64,000 nucleotides of DNA from Pseudidiomarina planktonica (GCF_900177775.1 NZ_FXWH01000001.1:1364001-1428000); one strand, 5' to 3'. Counted from the stretch's first letter, positions 27,240 through 36,337 are shown. Notes: generated by a model not told the origin, from the letters alone. A program made the numbers and translations.

Positions 27240-29177
27240 ATGACCAAACTGGCCATACCAAGCAAGCTAACTGCACAAGCTCTCATGCCTGATACTCAGA
27301 TGCTGGCCAGCCAGCGTCCAGACAAGCTTGAATCCCGACCTTTAGTTGGGCAGCAACGTGCGGTAACAGCATTAAAACAGTCACTGCAGATACCCGGGCG
27401 CTATGCTCACGCTTACATCTCAACGGTTGCGGGCGTTCGTACCACGGATTTTCTAAAGGCTGTTATTGGTCAATGCGAGTTCCAACCGCAATACGTAGAT
27501 TGGTTATATCTTGCGAATCCGGATTCAGCGCACCGCCCTGTTTGCGTTCAGGTGCCAGCCGGGAATGCTGGAACCGTTGTCGAAGAATTAGTGGCGCTGC
27601 TAGGTGCTACTGCCGATGAGCGTACACAACGCCAACAAGCGATGATTCAGGCGCATCAGAGCGACTCATTGACAAATTATCTAACCCGGTTAGGTAACTT
27701 AACCTTTGCTGACTTACCAGGTGACGAGTTGGCCAATGTGATTGTGGCGCATGAAAGTACGCAACCTTATTACTTATGTGATCGCGTTACCGAAGCCTCG
27801 CTGTTTGGCAGTATTAGACTGCAGTCAGTACAAGGCACCATTAGTTCTAACCTGCATTTAATTGAGCCAGGCGCCCTGCTTCGCGCTAATGGCGGCATTT
27901 TGGTTATTGATGCTGAAGAGCTGTTACGTCAGGAAGGTCTCTGGCGGCGCCTGAAGCACGTGCTAAAAACCAGTGAATTTCACTGGCCGCAACCAGGTGA
28001 CGGCAGTATTGCCGCCTACTACGAGCCGCAGCCTATACCGGTTCGGTTAAAAGTGCTACTGCTGGGCGACCGCGATATATACGCTCAATTGCGCGAGCTC
28101 GATCGTGATTTTGATAATCTGTTCCCATACCTGGCTGATATTGCGGGCCATTACTCAATTACCCAGCAACCTATTGCCGACTATTTCCATTATTTGTATT
28201 ACGTTTGGCAGGAAGCAAACGTATTACCGTTAACCGACGCCGCCTATGCCGAGCTATTGGTATTTGCTGCGCGCATTACCGATTATCAGCATGAACTAAG
28301 CTTAGACAGCATTGCACTCATGCAACTGCTGCGTGAGGCGAACAGTTTGGCCCTGGCCGCCAAGTTAGAGCGTATTGACGCAGACCAAATCCAGCAAAGC
28401 CTGCTGCAGTCACGGCATCGCAGTGGTTATATTGCCGAGCTTAGCCGCCGGGCGATTTTGGAAGAGCAAGTCTATATTGCTACCAGTGGCAGCGCTGTTG
28501 GCCAGGTGAACGGTCTTACGGTTATCAGTGCCGGCGGCACTGAGTTTGGTGAACCGTCGCGAATTACCGCTACCGTGCATTACGGCGACGGCGATATTAT
28601 TGATATTGAACGTAAATCTGAGTTAAGCGGTAACATTCACACCAAAGGCGTGATGATTTTAACCGCGTATATCGCTAATTTGTTCGCCCGCAACGAACCT
28701 ATGTCGTTGTCGGCCACCATTGTTTTTGAGCAGTCCTACCATGAAGTTGATGGCGATAGCGCCTCTATGGCAGAGCTTTGTTGCTTACTGTCGGCATTGG
28801 CTGATATTCCGCTACAGCAAGGTTTAGCCAGCACCGGCGCGGTCGATCAGTTCGGTCGGGTGCAAGCTATTGGCGCGGTTAACGAGAAAATTGAAGGTTA
28901 TTTCGAGGTGTGTAAGGCGCGCGGCTTAACCGGCCAGCAAGGCGTTATTATCCCTACTGCCAACCTGAGCCAGCTAAACCTTAGCCGCGACATAGCACGT
29001 GCGGTTGAGGCCAATGAGTTTCAAATTTATGCGGTAGGCCATGTAAGTGAAGCGCTTGAGCTACTGTCACAAACGCCCGAACAGGAAGTGTTTGATCGTA
29101 TCCGCGATCGTTTGCATCAACTGCACCGTCAGGAAGGTCAACCTTCGTTTTGGCAGCGTTTAACTAAGCGCGATTAA
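27240..29177 (+). CDS. ycbZ: Lon-like protease YcbZ (LonH)
   Basis: A 645-residue Lon-family protein resembling E. coli YcbZ, and like it placed next to fabA. The C-terminal proteolytic domain (about 405-610) carries the Lon dyad: Ser507 in EVDGDSASMAEL and Lys550 in GAVNEKIEGY, 43 residues apart as in Lon. Before it lies FGEPSRITATVHYGDG, a conserved block of this branch. The N-terminal half has the AAA-type remnants NGGILVIDAEELL, but the first P-loop position reads AGVRTTD and is not a usable Walker A, so ATP dependence is doubtful. The start fits the E. coli N-terminus (MTKLA...MPDT). No ribosome site stands out. The protein is probably cytosolic and lacks membrane segments. The substrates are unknown. 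Confidence 0.9.
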   Translation: MTKLAIPSKLTAQALMPDTQMLASQRPDKLESRPLVGQQRAVTALKQSLQIPGRYAHAYISTVAGVRTTDFLKAVIGQCEFQPQYVDWLYLANPDSAHRPVCVQVPAGNAGTVVEELVALLGATADERTQRQQAMIQAHQSDSLTNYLTRLGNLTFADLPGDELANVIVAHESTQPYYLCDRVTEASLFGSIRLQSVQGTISSNLHLIEPGALLRANGGILVIDAEELLRQEGLWRRLKHVLKTSEFHWPQPGDGSIAAYYEPQPIPVRLKVLLLGDRDIYAQLRELDRDFDNLFPYLADIAGHYSITQQPIADYFHYLYYVWQEANVLPLTDAAYAELLVFAARITDYQHELSLDSIALMQLLREANSLALAAKLERIDADQIQQSLLQSRHRSGYIAELSRRAILEEQVYIATSGSAVGQVNGLTVISAGGTEFGEPSRITATVHYGDGDIIDIERKSELSGNIHTKGVMILTAYIANLFARNEPMSLSATIVFEQSYHEVDGDSASMAELCCLLSALADIPLQQGLASTGAVDQFGRVQAIGAVNEKIEGYFEVCKARGLTGQQGVIIPTANLSQLNLSRDIARAVEANEFQIYAVGHVSEALELLSQTPEQEVFDRIRDRLHQLHRQEGQPSFWQRLTKRD

Positions 29178-29212
29178 GTACTAAGATAAAGAAAAGAACT
29201 AATCGGAGTTGT

Positions 29213-29234
29213 TTAGCGTACAACTGTTCGCTAA
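29213..29234 (+). promoter_or_regulatory. FabR-like operator in the fabA promoter
   Basis: The dyad AGCGTACA-AC-TGTTCGCT (29215-29232), extended by TT and AA on the flanks, closely resembles the FabR-binding palindrome of fabA and fabB promoters in enterobacteria. It lies about 40 bases before the fabA ATG. A possible promoter, TTGTTT (29209-29214) and TAAGCT (29232-29237), would place the site in the spacer. Confidence 0.7.
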
Positions 29235-29271
29235 GCTAAGCGCCGTATCTTTTACTAATCATCAGGTGTTT

Positions 29272-29784
29272 ATGAAACAGACAAGCTACACACGTGAAGA
29301 ACTTCTGGCCTGCGGCCGTGGTGAAATGTTTGGCCCTGGCAACAGCCAACTTCCTGCACCGAACATGCTTATGATGGATCGGATTGTGGAAATTACCGAA
29401 GATGGCGGCGCCCACGGTAAAGGTTTTATCCACGCAGAGTTGGATATTCACCCTGACCTATGGTTTTTCGGTTGTCACTTTATTGGTGACCCGGTTATGC
29501 CTGGTTGTCTTGGTTTGGATGCCATGTGGCAGCTCACCGGTTTCTTTCTGGCTCACGCCGGTGGCCCGGGCCGCGGTCGTGCACTAGGTGTAGGTGACGT
29601 TAAGTTCACCGGACAAATCTTACCTACGGCGAAGAAAGTTAGTTACTTTATTGATATGAAGCGCGTTATGAAACGTCGTCTTTATATGGGTATTGGCGAT
29701 GGCCGTGTTGAAGTAGACGGAAAAGAAATTTATACCGCGAAAGATTTGAAGGTCGGACTCTTCACCGACACATCAAACTTCTAA
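29272..29784 (+). CDS. fabA: 3-hydroxydecanoyl-ACP dehydratase/isomerase FabA
   Basis: Introduces the cis double bond of unsaturated fatty acids by dehydrating 3-hydroxydecanoyl-ACP and isomerising trans-2 to cis-3-decenoyl-ACP. With the ATG at 29272 (AGGTG upstream) it has 170 residues, close to the 172 of E. coli. The active-site histidine is in [15 protein letters not shown], and the catalytic aspartate is in [14 protein letters not shown], both in the hot-dog fold. The frame is open further upstream to 29209, but that part would cover the operator and has no similarity. A FabR-like palindrome lies in the promoter. It ends at a bidirectional terminator shared with rmf. Confidence 0.98.
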   Translation: MKQTSYTREELLACGRGEMFGPGNSQLPAPNMLMMDRIVEITEDGGAHGKGFIHAELDIHPDLWFFGCHFIGDPVMPGCLGLDAMWQLTGFFLAHAGGPGRGRALGVGDVKFTGQILPTAKKVSYFIDMKRVMKRRLYMGIGDGRVEVDGKEIYTAKDLKVGLFTDTSNF

Positions 29785-29816
29785 GCTCTGCTGCACAAAG
29801 GCACAGCCTAAGAACC

Positions 29817-29856
29817 AAAAAGCCCGCCAGTTATTGCAACAGGCGGGCTTTTTTAT
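29817..29856. terminator. Bidirectional terminator between fabA and rmf
   Basis: A ten-base perfect stem, AAAGCCCGCC and GGCGGGCTTT, encloses a 13-base loop, with a T run on the plus strand and an A run before the stem. It lies between the converging genes fabA and rmf and can serve both. Confidence 0.93.
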
Positions 29857-29870
29857 TTTAACGGTGACAA

Positions 29871-30044
29871 TTAGCGATAAAGTCCATCGCCCCTTGCTTC
29901 CATGGCATCACGCCAACCACCCAGCCATTGTGAGCGTATATCTGTTGATTGATAGGGACAGACTTCTTTGGAGCGCCCTGAAACGCCAGCTTTAAAACCT
30001 TGAGAATGTGCGCGTTCGAGGCGATCGCGTTTTTGTCTTTTCAT
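29871..30044 (-). CDS. rmf: Ribosome modulation factor RMF
   Basis: A 57-residue protein that closely matches E. coli RMF over its first 50 residues (start MKRQKRDRLERAHSQGFKAG, then GRSKEVCPYQ and RSQWLGGWRDAM). RMF binds the 30S subunit and drives ribosome dimerisation into hibernating 100S particles in stationary phase. GAGGA lies seven bases before this ATG. A second ATG immediately upstream would add one methionine. A longer frame starting at 30065 would place the ribosome site inside the gene. The gene converges on fabA, the same pairing as in E. coli. Confidence 0.97.
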   Translation of the reverse strand: MKRQKRDRLERAHSQGFKAGVSGRSKEVCPYQSTDIRSQWLGGWRDAMEARGDGLYR

Positions 30045-30159
30045 CATTGATTCCTCGTCCTGCAAAGTATTGAAGGGATGTATATCTAATAAACAGGCAA
30101 TCAGCTTTTTGTGATGCCTATATATAGAGATAGCAAGTATTGGAAGGAGTTCAATGAAG

Positions 30160-30216
30160 AAAATCGCACAGTGTCATAAAACGATAATAACTCTATGATA
30201 CTGCGCGATTTTTAAT
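30160..30216 (-). terminator. Probable terminator after the DUF3466 gene
   Basis: Two arms, AAAATCGCACAGTGTCATA (30160-30178) and TATGATACTGCGCGATTTT (30194-30212), pair almost completely. On the minus strand the stem is followed by TCTTC rather than a pure T run, so termination is likely but not certain. It lies 30 bases past the DUF3466 stop. Confidence 0.55.
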
Positions 30217-30245
30217 ATCAATTCTTTTTAGAATAAGAATTTTGG

Positions 30246-31994
30246 TTAGTTGAAAAATTTACGGCGAATTGTAATAAGCCCACCGATCAACAACATACCA
30301 AACGCCGAGAATAATCCTGTAGAAGCACCAGAGCGCTCAACTAGTCCTTGCTCTTGTTGGCAGTTATTTATCTCACCGCCGGTAGGATCTAGCTTCAGTG
30401 TTTTGGTGTCCGTGCGAATCTGCTGATTACCATTCTCGTCAGTGTAATTAACATTCACCAGAGCTGTTGCCAATACCTGACCGTTATCATTAATGTCTTC
30501 AGCTGACACGATGAAATAATCGGTATCACAACGAATGGTATCGTTCAGGTTAATCATTTCCATGTTGTCGGCGGTAGTGTCCATCATAAAACCAGCACGA
30601 CGGCGATTGCCTGAAATAGTAGCTTCTACTTCCGCACTACCTACTATTACGCCACTGTTATTCACTGCTGTAACCACTGCAGCTGATCCTATGAAAAAGC
30701 TATCCAGTTCAACCAGTTCAGGTTCTGCGCTGCCTAAATCATACATAAAAGGGACATCGCGTAAGGTGTCGTTCACCAAACGTTTCACATAACCAACCAC
30801 CAGACCGTTGTCATTGATATCAACTGCAGCACCCCAGCGATATCTTTCATCAACTGTAATTGGTAAAGCTTCGCCATCCTGGAAATATACTGGCATTTTC
30901 ACGCGAATACCTGTGTTTCCATTGTAATAGGTCCAGCTCTGCCCTACTGCCACGCCATTGTTGTTCACTGCATAGGCATAGCTTGAATAATCTAAGTCAT
31001 CATCTTCTGCATCGCGCTCACCCAAAGTGCCCAAATCGGTCGCACTAATCACATCACCGTTTGCATCGAGCTGCCACATAAAGGCATGCACGTCATAAAT
31101 GGAGTTATTGCCGGTAATTTGGGTGCGATCAAACTGCGAACTGCGCAAGTAGGTAATTAGTGAACCCTGGCGTTGATACCAGAGGTTCCACACGCAGGCA
31201 TAATCCGGGCGTGTTTCAACCGCATCGGTTTCTTCGGTACAGTTATCAATATCTTCTTGTGCCGATGGCGAAACACCTACGCTGGCATAGCCAACCGCCA
31301 GGTTGTTTTCATTGATATCAAGAATAGCCGATTCGCCGCCTAGCTGAGCCTGTTCAGGCGGTTCAACTGTTTTTAACTGGCCATCCCAGTACCATACGCC
31401 GCGACTAATAAAGTCGCGCTCGAAGAAAGTTTCTTCAACTTCAACGTCTTCACCGTCAACTTCCGTGGTGTAGGTATGTACCAGCGGGCGATAAGGAGCA
31501 CTGCCGTAACCAACATAAACACCATTTTCGTTCAGTTGATACAGTGAGCTTTCGACTGCGTTTTCAAGTTCAGGAGTGGCCGGATCAGTGTCATTAAAAA
31601 ATTGCAGCACTTCGGTGGTACCGTTACTAATCACAGCTCTGTTGGTACCAATACGCTGGTTACGCAAGTTACTGTTAAAACGGTCTTCCAACAATGGAAT
31701 CAAGCGGTCATATTGTGCATCAGTAATGCTTTCTACCACTTCGTCATCGGTATCCTGAGGGATACCGGCCTGCCGACGCAATTCAGGTGTTATCCATTCG
31801 GGACGAATTTCGATATCTTTCGGAAAGCGACCCACGGCAGCAACCTGGCCACTATTATTAATAGCAGCAGGAATTAAATTCCGCAGGTTTTCTGGTGTTT
31901 CTATTTCAGTGAACTGAAAAGTATCGGCTTGTGCAGTGCCACTTAATGCGACCACAACTGCGGCGGCTAAGGTTCCATGAACAAAAATTTTCAT
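30246..31994 (-). CDS. DUF3466 exported protein with HAF-like repeats
   Basis: A 582-residue secreted protein of the DUF3466 family. The signal peptide is about residues 1-23 (AAAVVVALSGTAQA). Through the body recur short repeats of the form (I/V)N-(D/N/E)-(N/S)-G-x-(V/A)-x-(G/A): INNSGQVAAVG, INENNLAVGYA, VNNNGVAVGQS, INDNGLVVGYV, VNNSGVIVGSA, INDNGQVLATA. These resemble extracellular HAF repeats of a beta-propeller type. The end has a Ser/Gly-rich stretch, a hydrophobic helix (LFSAFGMLLIGGLITI) and basic RRKFF, a three-part tail like that of C-terminal sorting signals of the GlyGly-CTERM kind. In Shewanella relatives the same family lies near uup and rmf. The function is unknown. It starts four bases after the uup stop. 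Confidence 0.85.
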   Translation of the reverse strand: MKIFVHGTLAAAVVVALSGTAQADTFQFTEIETPENLRNLIPAAINNSGQVAAVGRFPKDIEIRPEWITPELRRQAGIPQDTDDEVVESITDAQYDRLIPLLEDRFNSNLRNQRIGTNRAVISNGTTEVLQFFNDTDPATPELENAVESSLYQLNENGVYVGYGSAPYRPLVHTYTTEVDGEDVEVEETFFERDFISRGVWYWDGQLKTVEPPEQAQLGGESAILDINENNLAVGYASVGVSPSAQEDIDNCTEETDAVETRPDYACVWNLWYQRQGSLITYLRSSQFDRTQITGNNSIYDVHAFMWQLDANGDVISATDLGTLGERDAEDDDLDYSSYAYAVNNNGVAVGQSWTYYNGNTGIRVKMPVYFQDGEALPITVDERYRWGAAVDINDNGLVVGYVKRLVNDTLRDVPFMYDLGSAEPELVELDSFFIGSAAVVTAVNNSGVIVGSAEVEATISGNRRRAGFMMDTTADNMEMINLNDTIRCDTDYFIVSAEDINDNGQVLATALVNVNYTDENGNQQIRTDTKTLKLDPTGGEINNCQQEQGLVERSGASTGLFSAFGMLLIGGLITIRRKFFN

Positions 31995-31998
31995 ATGA

Positions 31999-33921
31999 TT
32001 ACTGACTGCTCTCTTGTTGTAATTGCTCTAATTCGTCCCATCGCTCTAACGCTTGCAAAAGCTCTTCTTCAAGAGCCGCCATACGTTGCATAACAGGTTC
32101 TGTGGTTGAAACTGGCTGATTGAAAAAATCAGGCGCGGCAATTTGCTGTTGCAACTCGCCCTGCTCAGTTTCTAAAGCCTCTATTTGCTTAGGTAAAGCA
32201 TCTAATTCACGTTGTAATTTGTATGATAACTTTTTCTTACCACTGCGACCAGCAACCGGCCGCTCAGAAGTCGTATCGCTGTGTGACAAATTGGAACTTG
32301 GTTTAGTTCCCACAGGCTCGTTAGATTGCGCCAAATAGTGATTTATTTCCGTAAAACCGCCCACGATTTCGGTGATTTTGCCCTGACCTTCAAACAGCAA
32401 CACACTGGTAGCTGTGTTATCCACAAATTCACGATCGTGACTAACCAGAATAACAGTGCCCGAATACTCGGTAATAATTTGTTCTAATAGCTCCAGGGTG
32501 TCTATGTCCAAATCGTTGGTAGGTTCATCCAATACCAACAGGTTGCTTGGTTGTAGCAACAATTTTGCTAATAGCGCCCGGTTACGTTCACCACCAGATA
32601 AGGCTTTAACCGGCGTTCGCGCTTGTTTCGGGCTGAACAGAAAGTCCTGCAAATAGCTTAATATATGGCGGGTACGACCGTTGTAGGTTACATCCTGCTT
32701 GCCATCACCCACGTTTTCGGCAACTGACAACGCAGGATCCAGCTTGGCCCGGTGTTGATCAAAGTAGGCAACTTCCAAATTGGCACCAAGCTTAATAACC
32801 CCGGCATCTACTGGCTGCTGACCAAGAATAACGCGAATAAGCGTACTCTTACCACAGCCGTTCGGACCAACCAGCGCCACTTTGTCGCCGCGTAGCAAGG
32901 TGAAATCTAAGCCATCAATAATCACTTGCTCAGCAAAGCGTAATTGAATTTGCTCACCTTCGAATACCAACTTACCAGAGCGATTGGCCTGATTAACCGA
33001 CAGCTTCGCCTGCCCTTGTTGATTGCGGCGCGCCGCCCGTTCTTTTCGTAAGTCCTGCAGGGCGCGAACACGCCCTTCGTTACGGGTACGGCGGGCTTTC
33101 ACGCCCTGACGTATCCACACTTCTTCCTGAGCCAGTTTTTTATCGAATTCTGCGTTTTGCGCTTCTTCAATTTCCAGCAATTCCTGCTTTTTATCCAGGT
33201 ACTTGCTGTAGCTACCAGGAAAGCTGGTTAAGCTACCGCGATCCAGGTCAATAATACGTGTTGCCAGACGGCGTATGAACGCCCTGTCGTGACTGATAAA
33301 TAGCACCGCACCTTTGAAATCAAGCAAGGTTTCTTCCAGCCATTTCACCATTTCAATATCAAGGTGGTTGGTTGGCTCGTCAAGCAACAACAAATCAGGG
33401 TTCACAACCAACGCCCGCGCCAGAGCGACTCGACGCAACCAACCACCGGAAAGGTTCTCCATGGTGCTGTCAGCAGGTAATGCCAGCTTAGTCAGCACTG
33501 CATCAACTCGTGAGCTTAGGGTCCAGCCGTCAACCGCTTCTAAGGCGGATTGCGCGCGTTCCAGTGCGTTCAGCAATTGGTCCGAAGGATTATCATTTAA
33601 CTGCGCCGACAAACGGTGATACTCACTAATAATAGCGCCGGTTTCAGCCAAGCCTTCAGCCACATAGTCATAAACCATTTGGTCAGAGTTCATGGGCGGA
33701 TCCTGCGGTAAACGGGTAACTACCGCATCACCAACACGCTGAATTCGACCGTCGTCTAACACAATTTCACCGGCAATCGCCTTTAACAAAGTTGATTTGC
33801 CAGCGCCGTTACGGCCAACCAGACACAGGCGCTCGCCTGGTTCAATCACTAAATCTACATGATCAAGAATGGCTTGATCGCCAAAGGCGAGTTGGGCTTG
33901 CTGTATACGTAAAACACTCAT
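31999..33921 (-). CDS. uup: ABC-F ATPase Uup
   Basis: A 640-residue soluble ABC-F protein with two ATPase domains and no membrane part. The Walker A motifs are GRNGAGKS (36-43) and GPNGCGKS, the signatures LSGGWLRRVALARAL and LSGGERNRALLAKLL, and each is followed by LLLDEPTNHLD or LVLDEPTNDLD. A linker of charged helices (VWIRQGVKARRTRNEGRVR) lies between, and a C-terminal coiled-coil of about 80 residues (after LSYKLQRELDAL) corresponds to the DNA-binding domain of E. coli Uup. The family acts on ribosomes and affects transposon precise excision. The ATG at 33921 follows the Grx-like stop after two bases; the longer frame to 33996 would overlap that gene. Confidence 0.96.
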   Translation of the reverse strand: MSVLRIQQAQLAFGDQAILDHVDLVIEPGERLCLVGRNGAGKSTLLKAIAGEIVLDDGRIQRVGDAVVTRLPQDPPMNSDQMVYDYVAEGLAETGAIISEYHRLSAQLNDNPSDQLLNALERAQSALEAVDGWTLSSRVDAVLTKLALPADSTMENLSGGWLRRVALARALVVNPDLLLLDEPTNHLDIEMVKWLEETLLDFKGAVLFISHDRAFIRRLATRIIDLDRGSLTSFPGSYSKYLDKKQELLEIEEAQNAEFDKKLAQEEVWIRQGVKARRTRNEGRVRALQDLRKERAARRNQQGQAKLSVNQANRSGKLVFEGEQIQLRFAEQVIIDGLDFTLLRGDKVALVGPNGCGKSTLIRVILGQQPVDAGVIKLGANLEVAYFDQHRAKLDPALSVAENVGDGKQDVTYNGRTRHILSYLQDFLFSPKQARTPVKALSGGERNRALLAKLLLQPSNLLVLDEPTNDLDIDTLELLEQIITEYSGTVILVSHDREFVDNTATSVLLFEGQGKITEIVGGFTEINHYLAQSNEPVGTKPSSNLSHSDTTSERPVAGRSGKKKLSYKLQRELDALPKQIEALETEQGELQQQIAAPDFFNQPVSTTEPVMQRMAALEEELLQALERWDELEQLQQESSQ

Positions 33922-33923
33922 AA

Positions 33924-34190
33924 TTATTGCGAACTCGCTGTCGGGGTAATTGTTTCTGAAACTAAGAAAGGTAAAAGTTGATCGCCAAACGGCCAACGTA
34001 ACTCGGCATCGTCGGCGGCACGCACTAACACGGGTACCAACCAGGCATACTCATCAAGCAATTCCGGTTGAGTTGAAATATCAACCATATGCAGCTCAAT
34101 GGGCTCATCCAAATCGGTTTCATGAATAAGCTTCAGCGCCTCCATACACAAGGTGCAATCAGGCTTGGTTAGCAGGTAAAAATCAGTCAA
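33924..34190 (-). CDS. Glutaredoxin-like protein (DUF836 family), TTG start
   Basis: An 88-residue thioredoxin-fold protein. It has the motif YLLTKPDCTLCMEAL with a CTLC pair at residues 11-14, and ends with the cis-Pro region VPVLV. It belongs to the glutaredoxin-like DUF836 group; the redox partner is not known. The start was set at TTG 34190: AAGGTG lies seven bases upstream and the codon runs directly over the rlmKL stop (TTGACTGA). The open frame extends back to 34235 from an ATG, but that part lies wholly inside rlmKL and lacks similarity. The gene sits between rlmKL and uup in one operon, so a link to ribosome function is possible. Confidence 0.85.
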   Translation of the reverse strand: MTDFYLLTKPDCTLCMEALKLIHETDLDEPIELHMVDISTQPELLDEYAWLVPVLVRAADDAELRWPFGDQLLPFLVSETITPTASSQ

Positions 34191-36303
34191 GAAAACGCAC
34201 CTTATAAAAGTTATGAATTCCTTTGTTACGCGCAAAATCAGGCGGAATCGACGCTTTAGTGCAGTCTTCGGCTATTAAACCTATGCTGGCAAGGCCTTCT
34301 TCATCCAACTTGAACTTGCGTTTGTTATTGGAGAAGAACACCACGCCGTTGTCGGTTAGCAAACGTGCGGCTAGCTTCAGTAACTGCACGTGATCACGCT
34401 GCACATCGAAGCTGTCTTCCATTCGCTTGGAATTTGAAAACGTTGGCGGATCCAGGAAAATCAAATCGAAGCGCTGTTGTGGCGGTTGATCTCGTAGCCA
34501 CTGCACACAATCAGCCTGAATCATTTGAAACTCGGCCTTGCGCAGGTTATTCAAGGCAAAGTTACGCGCGCCCCACTCTAAGTATGTGCGCGACAGATCC
34601 ACCGAGATCACTTCTTTGGCACCTGCCAGCGCAGCGTGCACGGAAGCGCTACAAGTATAAGCAAACAAGTTTAACACCGACTTACCAGCACTATGCTTGG
34701 CCAGTTCCCGGCGCACCCAGCGGTGATCCAGAAATAACCCAGCATCCAGATAATCGGTTAAATTCACTTCAAACTGGGCATCGTACTCATTCACAATGGT
34801 AGTCCAGTTCAATTGCTCTTGTTTTTCATACTGCTGTTTACCAGATTGACGTTGACGCACTTTCAGGGTCATTTTATTTGCCTCAAACGGCAACGCCTGA
34901 TGCAGGCTATCAATTAAGTGCCACAGTCGGTCTTTAGCCACTGCTGGCGGAATATCATCCGGCGCGGCATACTCCTGAATCATCAAATAATCGTTGTACA
35001 CGTCTACTGCTGCGTTGTATTCAGGTAAGTCCGCATCATAGAGTCGCCAGCAACTCACACCTTCCTGTGCCGCCCACTTTTCTAGCTTCTTATAGTTCTT
35101 CTTAAGCCTGTTAGATATGTCATCAGATTTACTTTCAGTAAATTCAGCTTGCTCTTTGGTCATATCATATAAAGCTAAAACTACGTCTAAAGCACCGTTA
35201 TATAGCTTATATTTCTTATGGCTACGTAGCTTCAAGCGCTTCAGCAAGCTCTCGTCACCAGCCAGTATATTCAACTGCCAGTTTTGGAAATGGGCGCGTA
35301 TGTTTTGGCCAAATCGGCGATATAACAATAAGGTTTCTATTTCCTCGCCCAAACGCTCACCATAAGGTGGGTTACTAATAACCACGCCCTGCTCGGCTGG
35401 TGCTGCTACTTCAGTGGCATCGCCCTGTTGCCAGGTAAAAGCATCGGCCAGTTCCAGCCGCTCAGCATTCTCTTTTGCAATAGCCAGCATATCGGCATCA
35501 ACATCGTACCCGTAAAAATGGGTGGTGAGCTCGGCTTTAGCCTGTTCAAAGATAGTTTCGGCCTCGGTTTGGATTTGTTGCCAGGCGCTTTGTTCATGTT
35601 GCAGCCAATGATGAAAGCCCCACCGGTCACGGCGCAAGCCCGGCGCACGTTGATAACGTATCATGGCGGACTCCAGCAACAAGGTGCCCGATCCACAGAA
35701 TAAATCAGCCACGGCAGTATCAGTTTCAGCACTGATGCCGGAACGAATGGCAATAGCAGCAGCTAAGGTTTCACGCAGTGGCGCCAGGCCTTTGCGTAAA
35801 CGATAACCGCGACGGTGTAAGCTTTCTCCGGACAAATCCAGATACCAGGTCAGTATGTCTTTGGATAACCGCGCGGTAATACGTATGTCCGGGTCATCAC
35901 GAGATACATTAGGTCGCTTGCCCGCTACTTCGCGAAAGCGGTCTACGACTCCGTCTTTTACCAGCTGGGCACCGAAGCGTGTGTGGCGTATAGCCGGATG
36001 GCTACCGGAAAAGTCCACTATCATAGCGGCTTCCGGTTGCATATGTTCTTCCCACGGGAACGCTGATACGGCTTTGACAATGTCCTGCGCTTCATCAATG
36101 TGGTGTTGACCCAACAACAGGAGCACCCGGCTTGCCAGTCGCGTCCACATACAAATGCGGTACGCAGTTAAGGTATCGGCCGAAAAAGAGCAGCCCGCAA
36201 TGGTTTGGCGTACGTCAGTGCCACCCAATTGCTGGAGTTCGTCAAATAATAAAGGCTCAAGCCCTTTCGCGCAGGTTGCAAAGTAGCTCGCTGGTTTTGT
36301 CAT
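34183..36303 (-). CDS. rlmL: Bifunctional 23S rRNA methyltransferase RlmKL
   Basis: A 706-residue fusion of two S-adenosylmethionine-dependent methyltransferases that make m2G2445 (RlmL part) and m7G2069 (RlmK part) in 23S rRNA. The N-terminal THUMP domain occupies about 50-155. The RlmL domain has DLFCGSGTLLLE and the catalytic NPPYGER near residue 310. The RlmK domain has VLNLFAYTCSASVHAAL and the motif IFLDPPTFSN near residue 628. Its length fits the E. coli protein (702). The gene is first in the operon with the Grx-like gene and uup, and a consensus -10 (TATAAT) lies 35 bases upstream. Confidence 0.96.
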   Translation of the reverse strand: MTKPASYFATCAKGLEPLLFDELQQLGGTDVRQTIAGCSFSADTLTAYRICMWTRLASRVLLLLGQHHIDEAQDIVKAVSAFPWEEHMQPEAAMIVDFSGSHPAIRHTRFGAQLVKDGVVDRFREVAGKRPNVSRDDPDIRITARLSKDILTWYLDLSGESLHRRGYRLRKGLAPLRETLAAAIAIRSGISAETDTAVADLFCGSGTLLLESAMIRYQRAPGLRRDRWGFHHWLQHEQSAWQQIQTEAETIFEQAKAELTTHFYGYDVDADMLAIAKENAERLELADAFTWQQGDATEVAAPAEQGVVISNPPYGERLGEEIETLLLYRRFGQNIRAHFQNWQLNILAGDESLLKRLKLRSHKKYKLYNGALDVVLALYDMTKEQAEFTESKSDDISNRLKKNYKKLEKWAAQEGVSCWRLYDADLPEYNAAVDVYNDYLMIQEYAAPDDIPPAVAKDRLWHLIDSLHQALPFEANKMTLKVRQRQSGKQQYEKQEQLNWTTIVNEYDAQFEVNLTDYLDAGLFLDHRWVRRELAKHSAGKSVLNLFAYTCSASVHAALAGAKEVISVDLSRTYLEWGARNFALNNLRKAEFQMIQADCVQWLRDQPPQQRFDLIFLDPPTFSNSKRMEDSFDVQRDHVQLLKLAARLLTDNGVVFFSNNKRKFKLDEEGLASIGLIAEDCTKASIPPDFARNKGIHNFYKVRFLD

Positions 36304-36337
36304 GCGGTGATTTTTCCCGAATATGCATTAGGCGCTA

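Noticed and set aside
33922-33996. N-terminal 25-residue extension of Uup
   Set aside because: It would overlap the Grx-like gene and lacks similarity; ATG 33921 gives the normal ABC-F start.
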